Source of the DNA: Thermohalobaculum sp039822785
GTDB lineage: Bacteria > Pseudomonadota > Alphaproteobacteria > Rhodobacterales > Rhodobacteraceae
Assembly (NCBI GenBank): GCA_039822785.1
Contig: JBCBMO010000001.1
Coordinates: 434,001-498,000 of the forward strand
Reading direction: 5' to 3'
DNA length: 64,000 nucleotides
How positions within the stretch are numbered: the stretch's first letter is position 1; each line of letters starts with the position of its first letter. Positions 41,638 to 49,397 of this stretch are shown piece by piece. The translations under genes were made by a program, and so were the position numbers. The notes beneath the pieces were generated by a model, which made no database searches, was not told the origin of the DNA, and worked only from the letters and a program-made list of their open reading frames with translations.

Positions 41638-43386
41638 CTATCTTAGCTCGCTCATCGGGGTCACACCAAGTACGCCGAGACCGTTGCCAATCACCACTCC
41701 CACCGCGCGGGCGAGGCATAATCGAGCCTGACTCATCTCAATTTCGTCCGGGTTTACCACACGCAAGGCCGGCTCGTCAGTACCCTTATTCCAATAAGAA
41801 TGGAATTCCGCTGCTAAGTCGTAAAGATAGAAGGCAACACGATGTGGTTCATGATGAAACGATGCTGCCTCTACAACGCGCGGAAAGCTCGAAATCTTCG
41901 CCATTAGCGCGATCTCAGCCACATGACACAACTTTGTCGCGAGATGTTCGACCTCTGATTGTGCCGGCGCCTTAATACCTGCCTGGTTCGCCTTAGTTTC
42001 GACAGAGACGACGCGAGCATTGGCGTATTGAACGTACCAGACGGGATTCTCTCGCGACTGCTCAAGCGCCGCCGTGAAGTCGAAATCTAGCGGCGCATCG
42101 TTCTTACGCATCAGCATAACGAAGCGCGTCACGTCCGCCCCGACTTCATCCAACACATCACGAAGGGTGACGAAGGTACCGGCCCGCTTGGACATCTTGA
42201 AGGGCTCGCCGTTCTTGAACAGACGGACCAGCTGGCAGAGCTTTGCCTCGAACCCGGTCTTGCGCTCGGACAGCGCGGCGACCGCGGCGGCCATGCGTTT
42301 GACGTAGCCGCCATGGTCCGCGCCCAGAACGTCGATCAGCAGGTCGAAGCCCCGGTCGATCTTGTCCTTGTGGTAGGCGATATCGGGCGCGAAGTAGGTC
42401 CAGGCCCCGTCGGCCTTTTTGATCGGCCGGTCGGTATCATCGCCATAGGACGACGATCGAAACAGCGTCTGCGGCCGCGGCTCCCAATCCTCGATCTTCT
42501 TGCCCTTGGGCGGCTCCAGCACGCCCTCGTAGATCAGGCCCTTGTCATCGAGCGCCGCGAGCGTCTCCTCGATCCGGCCGGTGCCGTAGAGGGACTTCTC
42601 GCTGAAGTAGACATCCATCTCGACGCCGAGTGCCGCGAGATCGGCGCGGATCGTCGCCATGATCAGATCGGTCGCCTCGTCGCGGAAGATCGCGAGCCAA
42701 GCATCCTCGGGCGCATCCCGGAACGCATCGCCATGGCGCTGGGCCAGCGTCTCGCCGACCTCGATCAGATAGTCGCCGGGATAGAGCCCTGCGGGGATCT
42801 CGCCCACCTCCTCCCCCAGCGCCTGGCGGTAGCGCAAATGGGCGGAGCGGGCGACCGTCTCGACCTGCGCGCCGCCGTCGTTGATGTAGTACTCCCGCGT
42901 GACGTCCCATCCGGTGAAGGAGAGGAGCCGCGCGAGGGCATCGCCGAAGACCGCGCCGCGCGTATGGCCCACGTGCAGCGGCCCGGTGGGGTTGGCCGAG
43001 ACGAACTCGACGTTCACCCGCCGCCCCTGCCCTAGGTCGGACCGGCCGAAGGCGTCCGGCGCGGCCAGCACCGCCGTCAGCACCCCGTGCCATGCCTCCA
43101 CCGTCAGGCGCAGGTTGATGAAGCCGGGCCCCGCAACCTCCGCGGCCTCGACGCGGGGATCGGCGGCAAGCTTCGCCGCCAGCGGCTCGGCGATGTCGCG
43201 CGGCTTCATCTTTGCGGCCTTCGCCAAGACCATGGCAGCGTTCGTCGCCATGTCCCCATGCGCCGCATCGCGGGGCGGCTCCACGGCGACCGCGCGCCTC
43301 TCCAGCCCCTGGGGCAGGGTGCCTGCCGCCACCAGGGCATCGAGGCTGTCCAGCGTCAGGCGGCGCATATCGGCGAAGATGTTCAT
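41638..43386 (-). CDS. argS: Arginyl-tRNA synthetase
   Basis: This 582-residue class I enzyme has the ANPTGPLHVGHTRGAVFG (HIGH) motif near residue 130 and KMSKRAGTF (KMSKS-type) near 385, an N-terminal Add1 domain and a C-terminal DALR anticodon domain. The ATG at 43386 gives MNIFADMRRLTLDSLD. The 3' portion is compositionally odd: over 41761-42120 I count 52.5% GC, against about 70% just upstream, and codons there are AT-ended far more often. The protein remains intact through this part, so the change is in DNA only. It lies 87 bases after dgt and before the SPOR gene. Confidence 0.96.
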   Translation of the reverse strand: MNIFADMRRLTLDSLDALVAAGTLPQGLERRAVAVEPPRDAAHGDMATNAAMVLAKAAKMKPRDIAEPLAAKLAADPRVEAAEVAGPGFINLRLTVEAWHGVLTAVLAAPDAFGRSDLGQGRRVNVEFVSANPTGPLHVGHTRGAVFGDALARLLSFTGWDVTREYYINDGGAQVETVARSAHLRYRQALGEEVGEIPAGLYPGDYLIEVGETLAQRHGDAFRDAPEDAWLAIFRDEATDLIMATIRADLAALGVEMDVYFSEKSLYGTGRIEETLAALDDKGLIYEGVLEPPKGKKIEDWEPRPQTLFRSSSYGDDTDRPIKKADGAWTYFAPDIAYHKDKIDRGFDLLIDVLGADHGGYVKRMAAAVAALSERKTGFEAKLCQLVRLFKNGEPFKMSKRAGTFVTLRDVLDEVGADVTRFVMLMRKNDAPLDFDFTAALEQSRENPVWYVQYANARVVSVETKANQAGIKAPAQSEVEHLATKLCHVAEIALMAKISSFPRVVEAASFHHEPHRVAFYLYDLAAEFHSYWNKGTDEPALRVVNPDEIEMSQARLCLARAVGVVIGNGLGVLGVTPMSELR

Positions 43387-43473
43387 TGGGTCTTCCAGGC
43401 GTGTCCGGGGCATTCAGGCCCGCGGCGCATACCACGGCGCCAGAGCGAGGCAAATGGACGGCGCCGCCGCGGC

Positions 43474-44715
43474 TTAGGCCAGGGCGGCAGGGTCGGTAAG
43501 GACGCGGTGCTCCTCGATCGCGTAGCGATCCGTCATGCCCGCGATGTAATCGCCGATCACCACGGCCCGGGCCTGTTCGTCCGGCGCGGCCTTCGCCTCC
43601 TCGTACCAATGCTCGGGCATCAAGCCCGGGTCGCCCATGAAGGCCTCGAAGAGCTCCTGCACCACGCGGGCCGACTTCACCCGCATGCGTCGGACGCGCC
43701 AATGGCGGTACATGCGGCGAAACAGGAACCCCTTGATCTCCAGGATGTCCGCCCACATCGCGTCGGAGAAGGCGACGACCGGGTGACCGGCCAGTCGCAC
43801 GGCCTCCGCGCCCTCATGCGCCTGCCCCTCCAGCGCGGCCAGGCGCCGGCCGGTTTCGCTGAGCAGATCCTCGACCATGACCCCGAACAGCCGGCGCAGC
43901 GCCTCGTGCTTGCGCTTCTTGCGGGTAATGCCCGGCCAGTCCCGGTCGACCGCCGCATAGGCCGCCGCCAGGCGCGGCAGGGTCGCAAGCTCCGCCTCGT
44001 CGAAGAGCTTCGCGCGCAGCCCGTCGGCGATGTCATGGTTCACATAGGCGATGTCGTCCGAGAGCGCGGCGATCTGCGCCTCGGCCGAGGCATGGGTGTC
44101 CAGGCGCAGCGGGTGGCGGGCGTCATAGTCCAGGATCGTCTGGGGCAGCGGCGGGCCGCCGCGGCGCGGGATCAGCGGGCCGTTGTGCTTGGCGATGCCC
44201 TCCAGCGTCTCCCAGGTCAGGTTGAGCCCGTCGAAGGCGGCATAGTGCCCTTCAAGCGCCGTCACGATCTTCAGCGCCTGGGCGTTGTGGTCGTAGCCGC
44301 CGTATTCCGCCAGGCATTCGTCCAGCGCGTCCTCGCCGGTATGGCCGAAGGGAGTGTGGCCTAGGTCATGGGCCAGCGCCACCGCCTCCGCCAGGTCCTC
44401 GTTCAGCCGGAAGGTGCGGGCCACCGTGCGGGCGATCTGCGCGACCTCCAGGCTGTGGGTCAGCCGCGTGCGATAGTAATCACCCTCATGCTCCACAAAG
44501 ACCTGGGTTTTGTGCTTCAGCCGGCGAAAGGCGGAGGAGTGGATGATCCGGTCGCGGTCGCGCTGAAACGGCGAGCGATGGGCGCTTTCAGGCTCGTCGT
44601 ACAGCCGTCCGCAGCAGCGCGCCGAGGTGACCGCCAGCGGCGACAGCCCGATAATATCGCCGTCGCCCATATCCCCGAGCGAGGTGGTCGGTAGGCGCTG
44701 CTCGATCCCCGCCAT
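43474..44715 (-). CDS. dgt: dGTP triphosphohydrolase family protein
   Basis: The 413-residue HD-domain protein has the metal-binding motifs RLTHSLEVAQIAR and AHDLGHTPFGHTGEDAL, and the N-terminal SAFRRLKHKTQVF region common to the dGTPase-like group. Enzymes of this type remove triphosphate from dNTPs. The alphaproteobacterial form is usually annotated as deoxyguanosinetriphosphate triphosphohydrolase-like, and its substrate preference is not assured. It heads the dgt-argS-SPOR-nagZ-scpA-scpB string and is divergent from erpA, with 156 bases between starts, as in other Rhodobacterales. Confidence 0.94.
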   Translation of the reverse strand: MAGIEQRLPTTSLGDMGDGDIIGLSPLAVTSARCCGRLYDEPESAHRSPFQRDRDRIIHSSAFRRLKHKTQVFVEHEGDYYRTRLTHSLEVAQIARTVARTFRLNEDLAEAVALAHDLGHTPFGHTGEDALDECLAEYGGYDHNAQALKIVTALEGHYAAFDGLNLTWETLEGIAKHNGPLIPRRGGPPLPQTILDYDARHPLRLDTHASAEAQIAALSDDIAYVNHDIADGLRAKLFDEAELATLPRLAAAYAAVDRDWPGITRKKRKHEALRRLFGVMVEDLLSETGRRLAALEGQAHEGAEAVRLAGHPVVAFSDAMWADILEIKGFLFRRMYRHWRVRRMRVKSARVVQELFEAFMGDPGLMPEHWYEEAKAAPDEQARAVVIGDYIAGMTDRYAIEEHRVLTDPAALA

Positions 44716-44871
44716 GGTGCGTCCCCGCTGCCCTCCGCCGCCATGATGCGTCCGGGCTCTCTTGTGTCCTGTCGCGGACCCTTTACATCTTGCCTAACAC
44801 GCCCGTGCGCCTGCGCCGAGGGAAAGCCCCCGCGCTGGGCCTTAGGGCGATAGAGAACCGGAGACTGTCGC

Positions 44872-45222
44872 ATGTCGGCGCCGATGAGCTTGTCCATGCC
44901 TGTGCGCGTCACCGCGCGCGCCTTCACCCGCCTCGCCGAGATCGCGGCGGAGAGCGGGAACCCCACCACCCTGCGCGTCGCCGTCCTGGGCGGCGGCTGC
45001 TCGGGCTTTCAGTACGAGTTTGTGCTGGAGGACAAGAGCCCTGACGCCACCGACACCGTCTTCGAGGGCGAAGGCCAGAAGGTGGTCGTGGATGCCGACA
45101 GCATGCCGTTCCTGGAGGGGTCGGTGATCGACTTCAAGGACGAGTTGATTGGCGCGCGCTTCGCGATCGACAACCCCAACGCCACGTCGACCTGCGGCTG
45201 CGGGACCTCGTTCTCGCTCTGA
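44872..45222 (+). CDS. erpA: Iron-sulfur cluster insertion protein ErpA (A-type carrier)
   Basis: The 116-residue A-type carrier has the three conserved cysteines in GGGCSGFQYEF and STCGCGTSFSL. A-type carriers accept clusters from the scaffold and deliver them to target enzymes. Several in-frame ATGs lie close together; the first (44872) has CGGAG at eight bases and is chosen, though the family fold begins a few residues later (VRVTARAFTRLAEIA). The gene is divergent from dgt. Whether it is strictly ErpA or IscA/SufA-like cannot be settled by motif alone; context favours ErpA. Confidence 0.9.
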   Translation: MSAPMSLSMPVRVTARAFTRLAEIAAESGNPTTLRVAVLGGGCSGFQYEFVLEDKSPDATDTVFEGEGQKVVVDADSMPFLEGSVIDFKDELIGARFAIDNPNATSTCGCGTSFSL

Positions 45223-45246
45223 CCGCCACCGCGACCGCGTCGGAAA

Positions 45247-45268
45247 CCCGGGCCTGAGGCGGCCCGGG
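45247..45268. terminator. Hairpin between convergent erpA and spondin-domain gene
   Basis: An 8-base-pair stem (CCCGGGCC with GGCCCGGG) and six-base loop lie between two stops. On the minus strand it is followed by TTTCC, weakly supporting termination of the spondin gene; it may serve both directions. Confidence 0.55.
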
Positions 45269-45275
45269 CAAAGGG

Positions 45276-46109
45276 TCAGGCGCGCCGCCGGCGCATGATC
45301 AGCATGCCGCCCAGCCCCGAGACCAGCAGGAGCGCCGTGGCCGGTGTGGGGATGGGTGCTCCGACTTCTCGGATCGAGATCTCCAGCACCGGGAAGTTCG
45401 CCGGATCGCTGATGAAGCCCGCAAAGGCCGAGTTGAACGCGGCACCCGTCGCCAGGGTGAGACCGCCGAAGGGGATCGTGTCGAGGCCGAGGCCGACCCC
45501 CTGTTCGATGGTGCCTTCTCCCGGACCACCGTCATTGATGTCCTGCCCTTGGACAAACGCCGGTCCGTTGGTGAAGTCGTTCGCCTCGGTGCCCGCGTCG
45601 TAGATATCCTCGCCCGTCACCGAGATATCGATCGGCCCCAGGAAGTTGCCGTCGGCGTCGAAGATCTCATAGGTGAGCGGATCGTCGACCCCGATGAAGG
45701 TGTCGTTCGACGGCAGGATCATCGAGAAGAAGCTGAAGAAGCGGTTGTTCTCGCCGTCTACGTCGAGCGTGCCGCTCGTCGTCTCACCGGGCTCGATCGG
45801 CGGGGCACCGGTCGAGGTCGCCAGGATCAAGCCCTGGCTGTCGGCGTCGATAGCAAGCCTTTCCGCGGCGATGCTGCCGGGGCCAGCCGCGACCCCTTCC
45901 TCGGCCACCAGTTCGATGCCGGGGCTGGCAACGCCGCCCTCGTCGAAGAGATCCACGGTGCCGTCATGGAAGGCCACGTAGAGCGGCGTCACCGAGAGCC
46001 CGCCCGCCGGCGAGGATGAGGTGACCGTGATCTCAAGCGTTGTAGCGGCGGCAAAAGCAGGCAGCGCGGTCGCTAACAGCGCGACCGGCAGAAACGTCAG
46101 TGTTCGCAT
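45276..46109 (-). CDS. Spondin-domain protein with C-terminal sorting signal
   Basis: The 277-residue protein has a Sec signal peptide (MRTLTFLPVALLATALPAFA). The body resembles bacterial spondin-domain proteins: LEITVTSSSPAGGLSVTPLYVAFHDG at the start of the mature part, then acidic beta-rich sequence with FFSFFSMILPSNDTFIG. The C-terminus is PTPATALLLVSGLGGML followed by an arginine-rich end, the tripartite pattern (PxxA motif, hydrophobic helix, basic tail) of PEP-CTERM/VPLPA-CTERM proteins handled by exosortases. It is therefore probably anchored and then released to the cell surface. AGGAG precedes the start. No exosortase is in the window. Confidence 0.8.
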   Translation of the reverse strand: MRTLTFLPVALLATALPAFAAATTLEITVTSSSPAGGLSVTPLYVAFHDGTVDLFDEGGVASPGIELVAEEGVAAGPGSIAAERLAIDADSQGLILATSTGAPPIEPGETTSGTLDVDGENNRFFSFFSMILPSNDTFIGVDDPLTYEIFDADGNFLGPIDISVTGEDIYDAGTEANDFTNGPAFVQGQDINDGGPGEGTIEQGVGLGLDTIPFGGLTLATGAAFNSAFAGFISDPANFPVLEISIREVGAPIPTPATALLLVSGLGGMLIMRRRRA

Positions 46110-46358
46110 CCGAATTCTCCTGTTGGGGGGATAGTCGATGCGAAGGATGCTGCCTTAATATCCAACAGCACGGTGATTACATCAATTATTATTTTGGTAC
46201 TGTGAAGTTACGTGAGCACGAATGGTCAAAATTCTGTGTTTTGCGATCACGATTCTATACAGTCTTCGAGAAATACTATGCGATTACGACTTTGTCAGCA
46301 TTGTTCACTTTTGGTGAGTCCGACGTGACAGCGCCGGGCGTGGGACTATTTCCCGCGC
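46110..46358. other. AT-rich intergenic island
   Basis: This 249-base gap between two divergent genes is strikingly AT-rich: 71 of 180 bases are G or C in 46141-46320 (39%), against about two thirds elsewhere. It must contain promoters for both flanking genes. No convincing gene is present: the forward frame that crosses it has no ribosome binding site. Such islands are typical targets of xenogeneic silencers or curved-DNA-binding proteins, but no specific site is proposed. Confidence 0.6.
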
Positions 46359-46910
46359 ATGATCATCCGACGCCTCGCCCTTGCGGCCCCGCTCCTTCTC
46401 GCCGCCTGCGGCGGCACCCCCGACCTGGAGGATCAGGTCGATGGCAAACCCACCTTCGAGCTTGAGCGGTTCTTCGAGGGGCAGCTCACGGCCCATGGCA
46501 TCTTCCAGGACCGTTTCGGCGACCTTCGCCGCAGCTTTGTGGTCGATGCCGTCGGCGTGTGGGACGAGGCCGCGAAGACCCTCACCCTGACCGAGGATTT
46601 CGTCTACGAGGACGGCACCACCGAGCGGCGCGTCTGGGTGCTGGAGCAGACCGGCGACGAAACCTGGACCGGCACCGCCGAAGGGGTGGTCGGCGAGGCC
46701 TCGGGCGAGGAAGCGGGCAACGCCTTCAACTGGGTCTACACCATCGATCTGCAGACCCCCGACGGCACGCTGCGCGCCAGTTTCGACGATTGGATCTGGC
46801 AGCTCGACGAGAGCACCGCGATCAACCGCGCCTATGTCTCGAAATTCGGCATCGAGATCGGCCAGCTCTCCATCGTCTTCCGCCGCGAGGAGCCCTTGAC
46901 CGAGGGCTAG
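46359..46910 (+). CDS. DUF3833 family lipoprotein
   Basis: The 183-residue protein has a lipoprotein signal with lipobox LLAAC (cysteine at residue 17). The rest matches the DUF3833 pattern: PTFELERFFEGQLTAHGIFQDRFGD near the start, FVVDAVGVWDEAAKTLTLTEDFVYEDG and the final RAYVSKFGIEIGQLSIVFRR. The fold is probably lipocalin-like, and its ligand is unknown. It begins at the edge of the AT-rich island, and the sulfotransferase gene starts 54 bases downstream. Outer-membrane location is likely because the residue after the cysteine is glycine. Confidence 0.85.
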   Translation: MIIRRLALAAPLLLAACGGTPDLEDQVDGKPTFELERFFEGQLTAHGIFQDRFGDLRRSFVVDAVGVWDEAAKTLTLTEDFVYEDGTTERRVWVLEQTGDETWTGTAEGVVGEASGEEAGNAFNWVYTIDLQTPDGTLRASFDDWIWQLDESTAINRAYVSKFGIEIGQLSIVFRREEPLTEG

Positions 46911-46964
46911 GTCGCTCACCCCGCCTGGCCTAGGGTCGATGGATCTGCACGTCGGGGAATCGTC

Positions 46965-47606
46965 ATGGCTTTGGAGATCATCGGACCCGGCTTCGGGCGC
47001 ACCGGCACGAACTCGCTCCGCCTCGCGCTCATCCAACTCGGCTTCGGTCCCTGCCACCACATGTTCGAGGTGCGCGAGAACCACGAGACCCAGCTCCCCT
47101 ATTGGGAGGCGGTCGTCAGGGGTGAGCGCGTCGACTGGGAGACGGTGTTTCGCGGGTATCGCGCGCAGGTCGACTGGCCCGGATCGAGGGCCTGGCGCGC
47201 GCTGATCGCGGCCTACCCGAAGGCCAAGGTGATCCTCAGCACCCGATCCGCAGAGAGCTGGTATCGCAGCTTCTCCAAGACGATCCTGCCCTTCATCCGC
47301 GACCGCGACGCGCTCAATGATCCCCGCTACCGCGGCATCGCCGAGATGTGCGCGGGGTTGATCGACGAGGGCGTCTTCGACGGGCGCATGGAGGATCCTG
47401 CGCATGCGATGGCCGTCTTCGACGCCCACGAAGCTGCCGTCAAGGCCGCGGTGCCAGAGGATCGCCTGCTGGTCTTCGATGCGCGGCAGGGCTGGGCGCC
47501 GCTCTGCGCCTTCCTGGGCGTGCCGGTGCCCGACGAGCCCTATCCGATGACCAACACCAGCCAGGACTTTCAGGCCCGCACGGCGGCCGCCAGGGGCCAG
47601 GCTTGA
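46965..47606 (+). CDS. Sulfotransferase family protein
   Basis: The 213-residue protein has the PAPS-binding 5'-phosphosulfate loop GFGRTGTNSLRLAL at residues about 9-22 and the 3'-phosphate-binding STRSAESWYRS near residue 90, the two marks of P-loop sulfotransferase-like proteins. It resembles the NAD-dependent epimerase-like/sulfotransferase group common in marine alphaproteobacteria. The acceptor is unknown. It lies 54 bases downstream of the DUF3833 gene and 31 before xthA, so the three may share a transcript, but no functional link is evident. Confidence 0.82.
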   Translation: MALEIIGPGFGRTGTNSLRLALIQLGFGPCHHMFEVRENHETQLPYWEAVVRGERVDWETVFRGYRAQVDWPGSRAWRALIAAYPKAKVILSTRSAESWYRSFSKTILPFIRDRDALNDPRYRGIAEMCAGLIDEGVFDGRMEDPAHAMAVFDAHEAAVKAAVPEDRLLVFDARQGWAPLCAFLGVPVPDEPYPMTNTSQDFQARTAAARGQA

Positions 47607-47637
47607 CAGGCAGGCCGGCGCCCGCTCTGACGAGGCC

Positions 47638-48423
47638 ATGAAGATCGCGACCTGGAACATCAACGGGATCAAGGCGCGCCACGACCTGCTGGTCGACTGG
47701 CTGCGCGAAAGCGCCCCGGACGCCTGCGTGCTGCAGGAACTCAAGAGCATGGACGAGACCTTCCCGCGCGAAGCGATCGAGGATGCGGGCTACACGCTGG
47801 AGACCCACGGCCAGAAGAGCTTCAACGGCGTGGCGATCCTGGCGAAGGGCGCGATCGAGGACGTAAAGCGCGGCCTGCCCGGCGACGAGAGCGACGAGCA
47901 GGCGCGCTGGATCGAGGGAACGGTGTTCGGCGACAAGGGCCAGGCCGTGCGGCTCTGCGGGCTGTACCTGCCCAATGGCAACCCCGCGCCGGGGCCCAAG
48001 TACGACTATAAGCTCGCCTGGATGGAGCGCCTGGCCGCGCGCGCCGAGACGCTGCTGGCCGAGGAAATGCCGGCGATGCTGGCCGGCGATTTCAACGTCA
48101 TCCCCGAGCCGCGGGATGCGGCGAACCCCAAGAACTGGGAGGGCGACGCGCTCTACCTGCCCCAGTCCAAGGCCGCCTGGAGGCGGATCGTCAACCTGGG
48201 CTTTCACGACGCGACGCGCGAGGTCACCCAGGCCGATGAGGTCTACAGCTTCTGGGACTATCAGCGTGGCGCCTGGGAGCGGAACGACGGCATCCGCATC
48301 GACCACATGCTGCTGACACCCCAGGCGGCGGACCGGATGACCGGAGCGGGCGTCGAGAGCGAGATGCGCAACCGCGAGAAACCTTCCGACCACGTGCCCG
48401 TCTGGGTCGATCTCGACGTCTGA
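47638..48423 (+). CDS. xthA: Exodeoxyribonuclease III
   Basis: The 261-residue enzyme is an ExoIII/APE-type nuclease: KIATWNINGIKAR at the start, LQELKSMDE with the metal-binding glutamate, GDFNVIPEPRD, RIDHMLLTPQAA and SDHVPVWVDLD at the end. It cleaves abasic sites and degrades 3' ends in base excision repair. Length and motif order are standard. The gene converges on an unknown lipoprotein gene, with 31 bases between stops. Confidence 0.96.
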   Translation: MKIATWNINGIKARHDLLVDWLRESAPDACVLQELKSMDETFPREAIEDAGYTLETHGQKSFNGVAILAKGAIEDVKRGLPGDESDEQARWIEGTVFGDKGQAVRLCGLYLPNGNPAPGPKYDYKLAWMERLAARAETLLAEEMPAMLAGDFNVIPEPRDAANPKNWEGDALYLPQSKAAWRRIVNLGFHDATREVTQADEVYSFWDYQRGAWERNDGIRIDHMLLTPQAADRMTGAGVESEMRNREKPSDHVPVWVDLDV

Positions 48424-48454
48424 CGGATCGTCCGCACCAGGTCAGCGCCCCAGA

Positions 48455-49369
48455 TCAGCGCTGAGGGCGCGGGGGCGGCAGCGGCATCCCCGGCACCGGC
48501 GTGCCACGGCTCGACGGCCCGGGCACAGCCGCGCCGGCCGCGCGTGATGGCCGCGGCGGGGGAACGAAGACGAGGTCGTCGGAGAGATCGGCCACCTCGG
48601 CCTGGGGTGCGGCCTCCGCGGGCGCCGGGGCACGGGCCACCACGCCGGTCAATGCCTTGGCATCCGCATAGACACCGGCCCCGCCGGTCAGCGCATTCAC
48701 CTGACGCTGGATCTCGGCGAACATGGCCTCGCTCGGCATGGCGGCGGCCTGAAAGCCGCTGACCGTGACGACACCCATGCGACCGTTGAGGTCCATGAAC
48801 CCGCGCCAGAAGTCCCGCGACAACAGCGGCGCGGCCTCCTCGTCGCGATTGCGCGCATGGACGAAAACGACGTCGTCGATGACGCGCATCTCCTCCATCA
48901 CCACCTGTCGCTCGCCCTGCCCGCGCGCAAGCTGGCGCTGGCCGCGGGGTGTGTCGAGAAAGGCGACAAGCCGGTCGATGTCCACGCGCGGCTCACCCGC
49001 CAGCGACAGTGTCACCAGGCCCGGGAAGGCACCCGCCATGTGCAGCCTGCCCGTAGCCTCGGCGGTGACGACCGGCGCCGTGACGGCACAATCCGTGAGC
49101 AGCATGAAGGCCGAGCGTTCCGACAGGTCGATGGCGTCGGTGGCGATGCAGGCGCCGGGCGCCGGCGTCAGCTCCACCATCCGCCCCTTGGCTTTGATGA
49201 CGGCACGGCCATCCTCGACCGACACGACCTCGAAGTCGCCGGCGCGCTGGCGCGCAATCTCCGCGTCGAAGCCGCTGAGCCCCTTCGACAGCTGACAGGC
49301 GCCGAGCGGCGCGATCAGCCCCAGGATCAGCAGAACACGCCCGAACACACACCCGAGAACGCTGGCCAT
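48455..49369 (-). CDS. Predicted lipoprotein of unknown function
   Basis: Starting at the ATG complementary to 49367-49369 (14 codons after an alternative start) gives 304 residues with a hydrophobic signal and lipobox LGAC near residue 25. The middle part has RAGDFEVVSVEDGRAVIKAKGRM and a region rich in short beta-like segments; the C-terminal 70 residues are proline-rich with several PPPRP repeats and are probably disordered. I do not recognise the family. It lies 28 bases downstream of ilvD on the same strand and may be read through from it, but function is probably unrelated. Confidence 0.65.
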   Translation of the reverse strand: MASVLGCVFGRVLLILGLIAPLGACQLSKGLSGFDAEIARQRAGDFEVVSVEDGRAVIKAKGRMVELTPAPGACIATDAIDLSERSAFMLLTDCAVTAPVVTAEATGRLHMAGAFPGLVTLSLAGEPRVDIDRLVAFLDTPRGQRQLARGQGERQVVMEEMRVIDDVVFVHARNRDEEAAPLLSRDFWRGFMDLNGRMGVVTVSGFQAAAMPSEAMFAEIQRQVNALTGGAGVYADAKALTGVVARAPAPAEAAPQAEVADLSDDLVFVPPPRPSRAAGAAVPGPSSRGTPVPGMPLPPPRPQR

Positions 49370-49397
49370 ACCAACGCTGACGCAGGCGCCTCGCCCC

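Noticed and set aside
46100..46465. 121-residue plus-strand frame through the AT-rich island
   Set aside because: No ribosome binding site, crosses into the DUF3833 gene in a different frame, and the encoded sequence has no domain.
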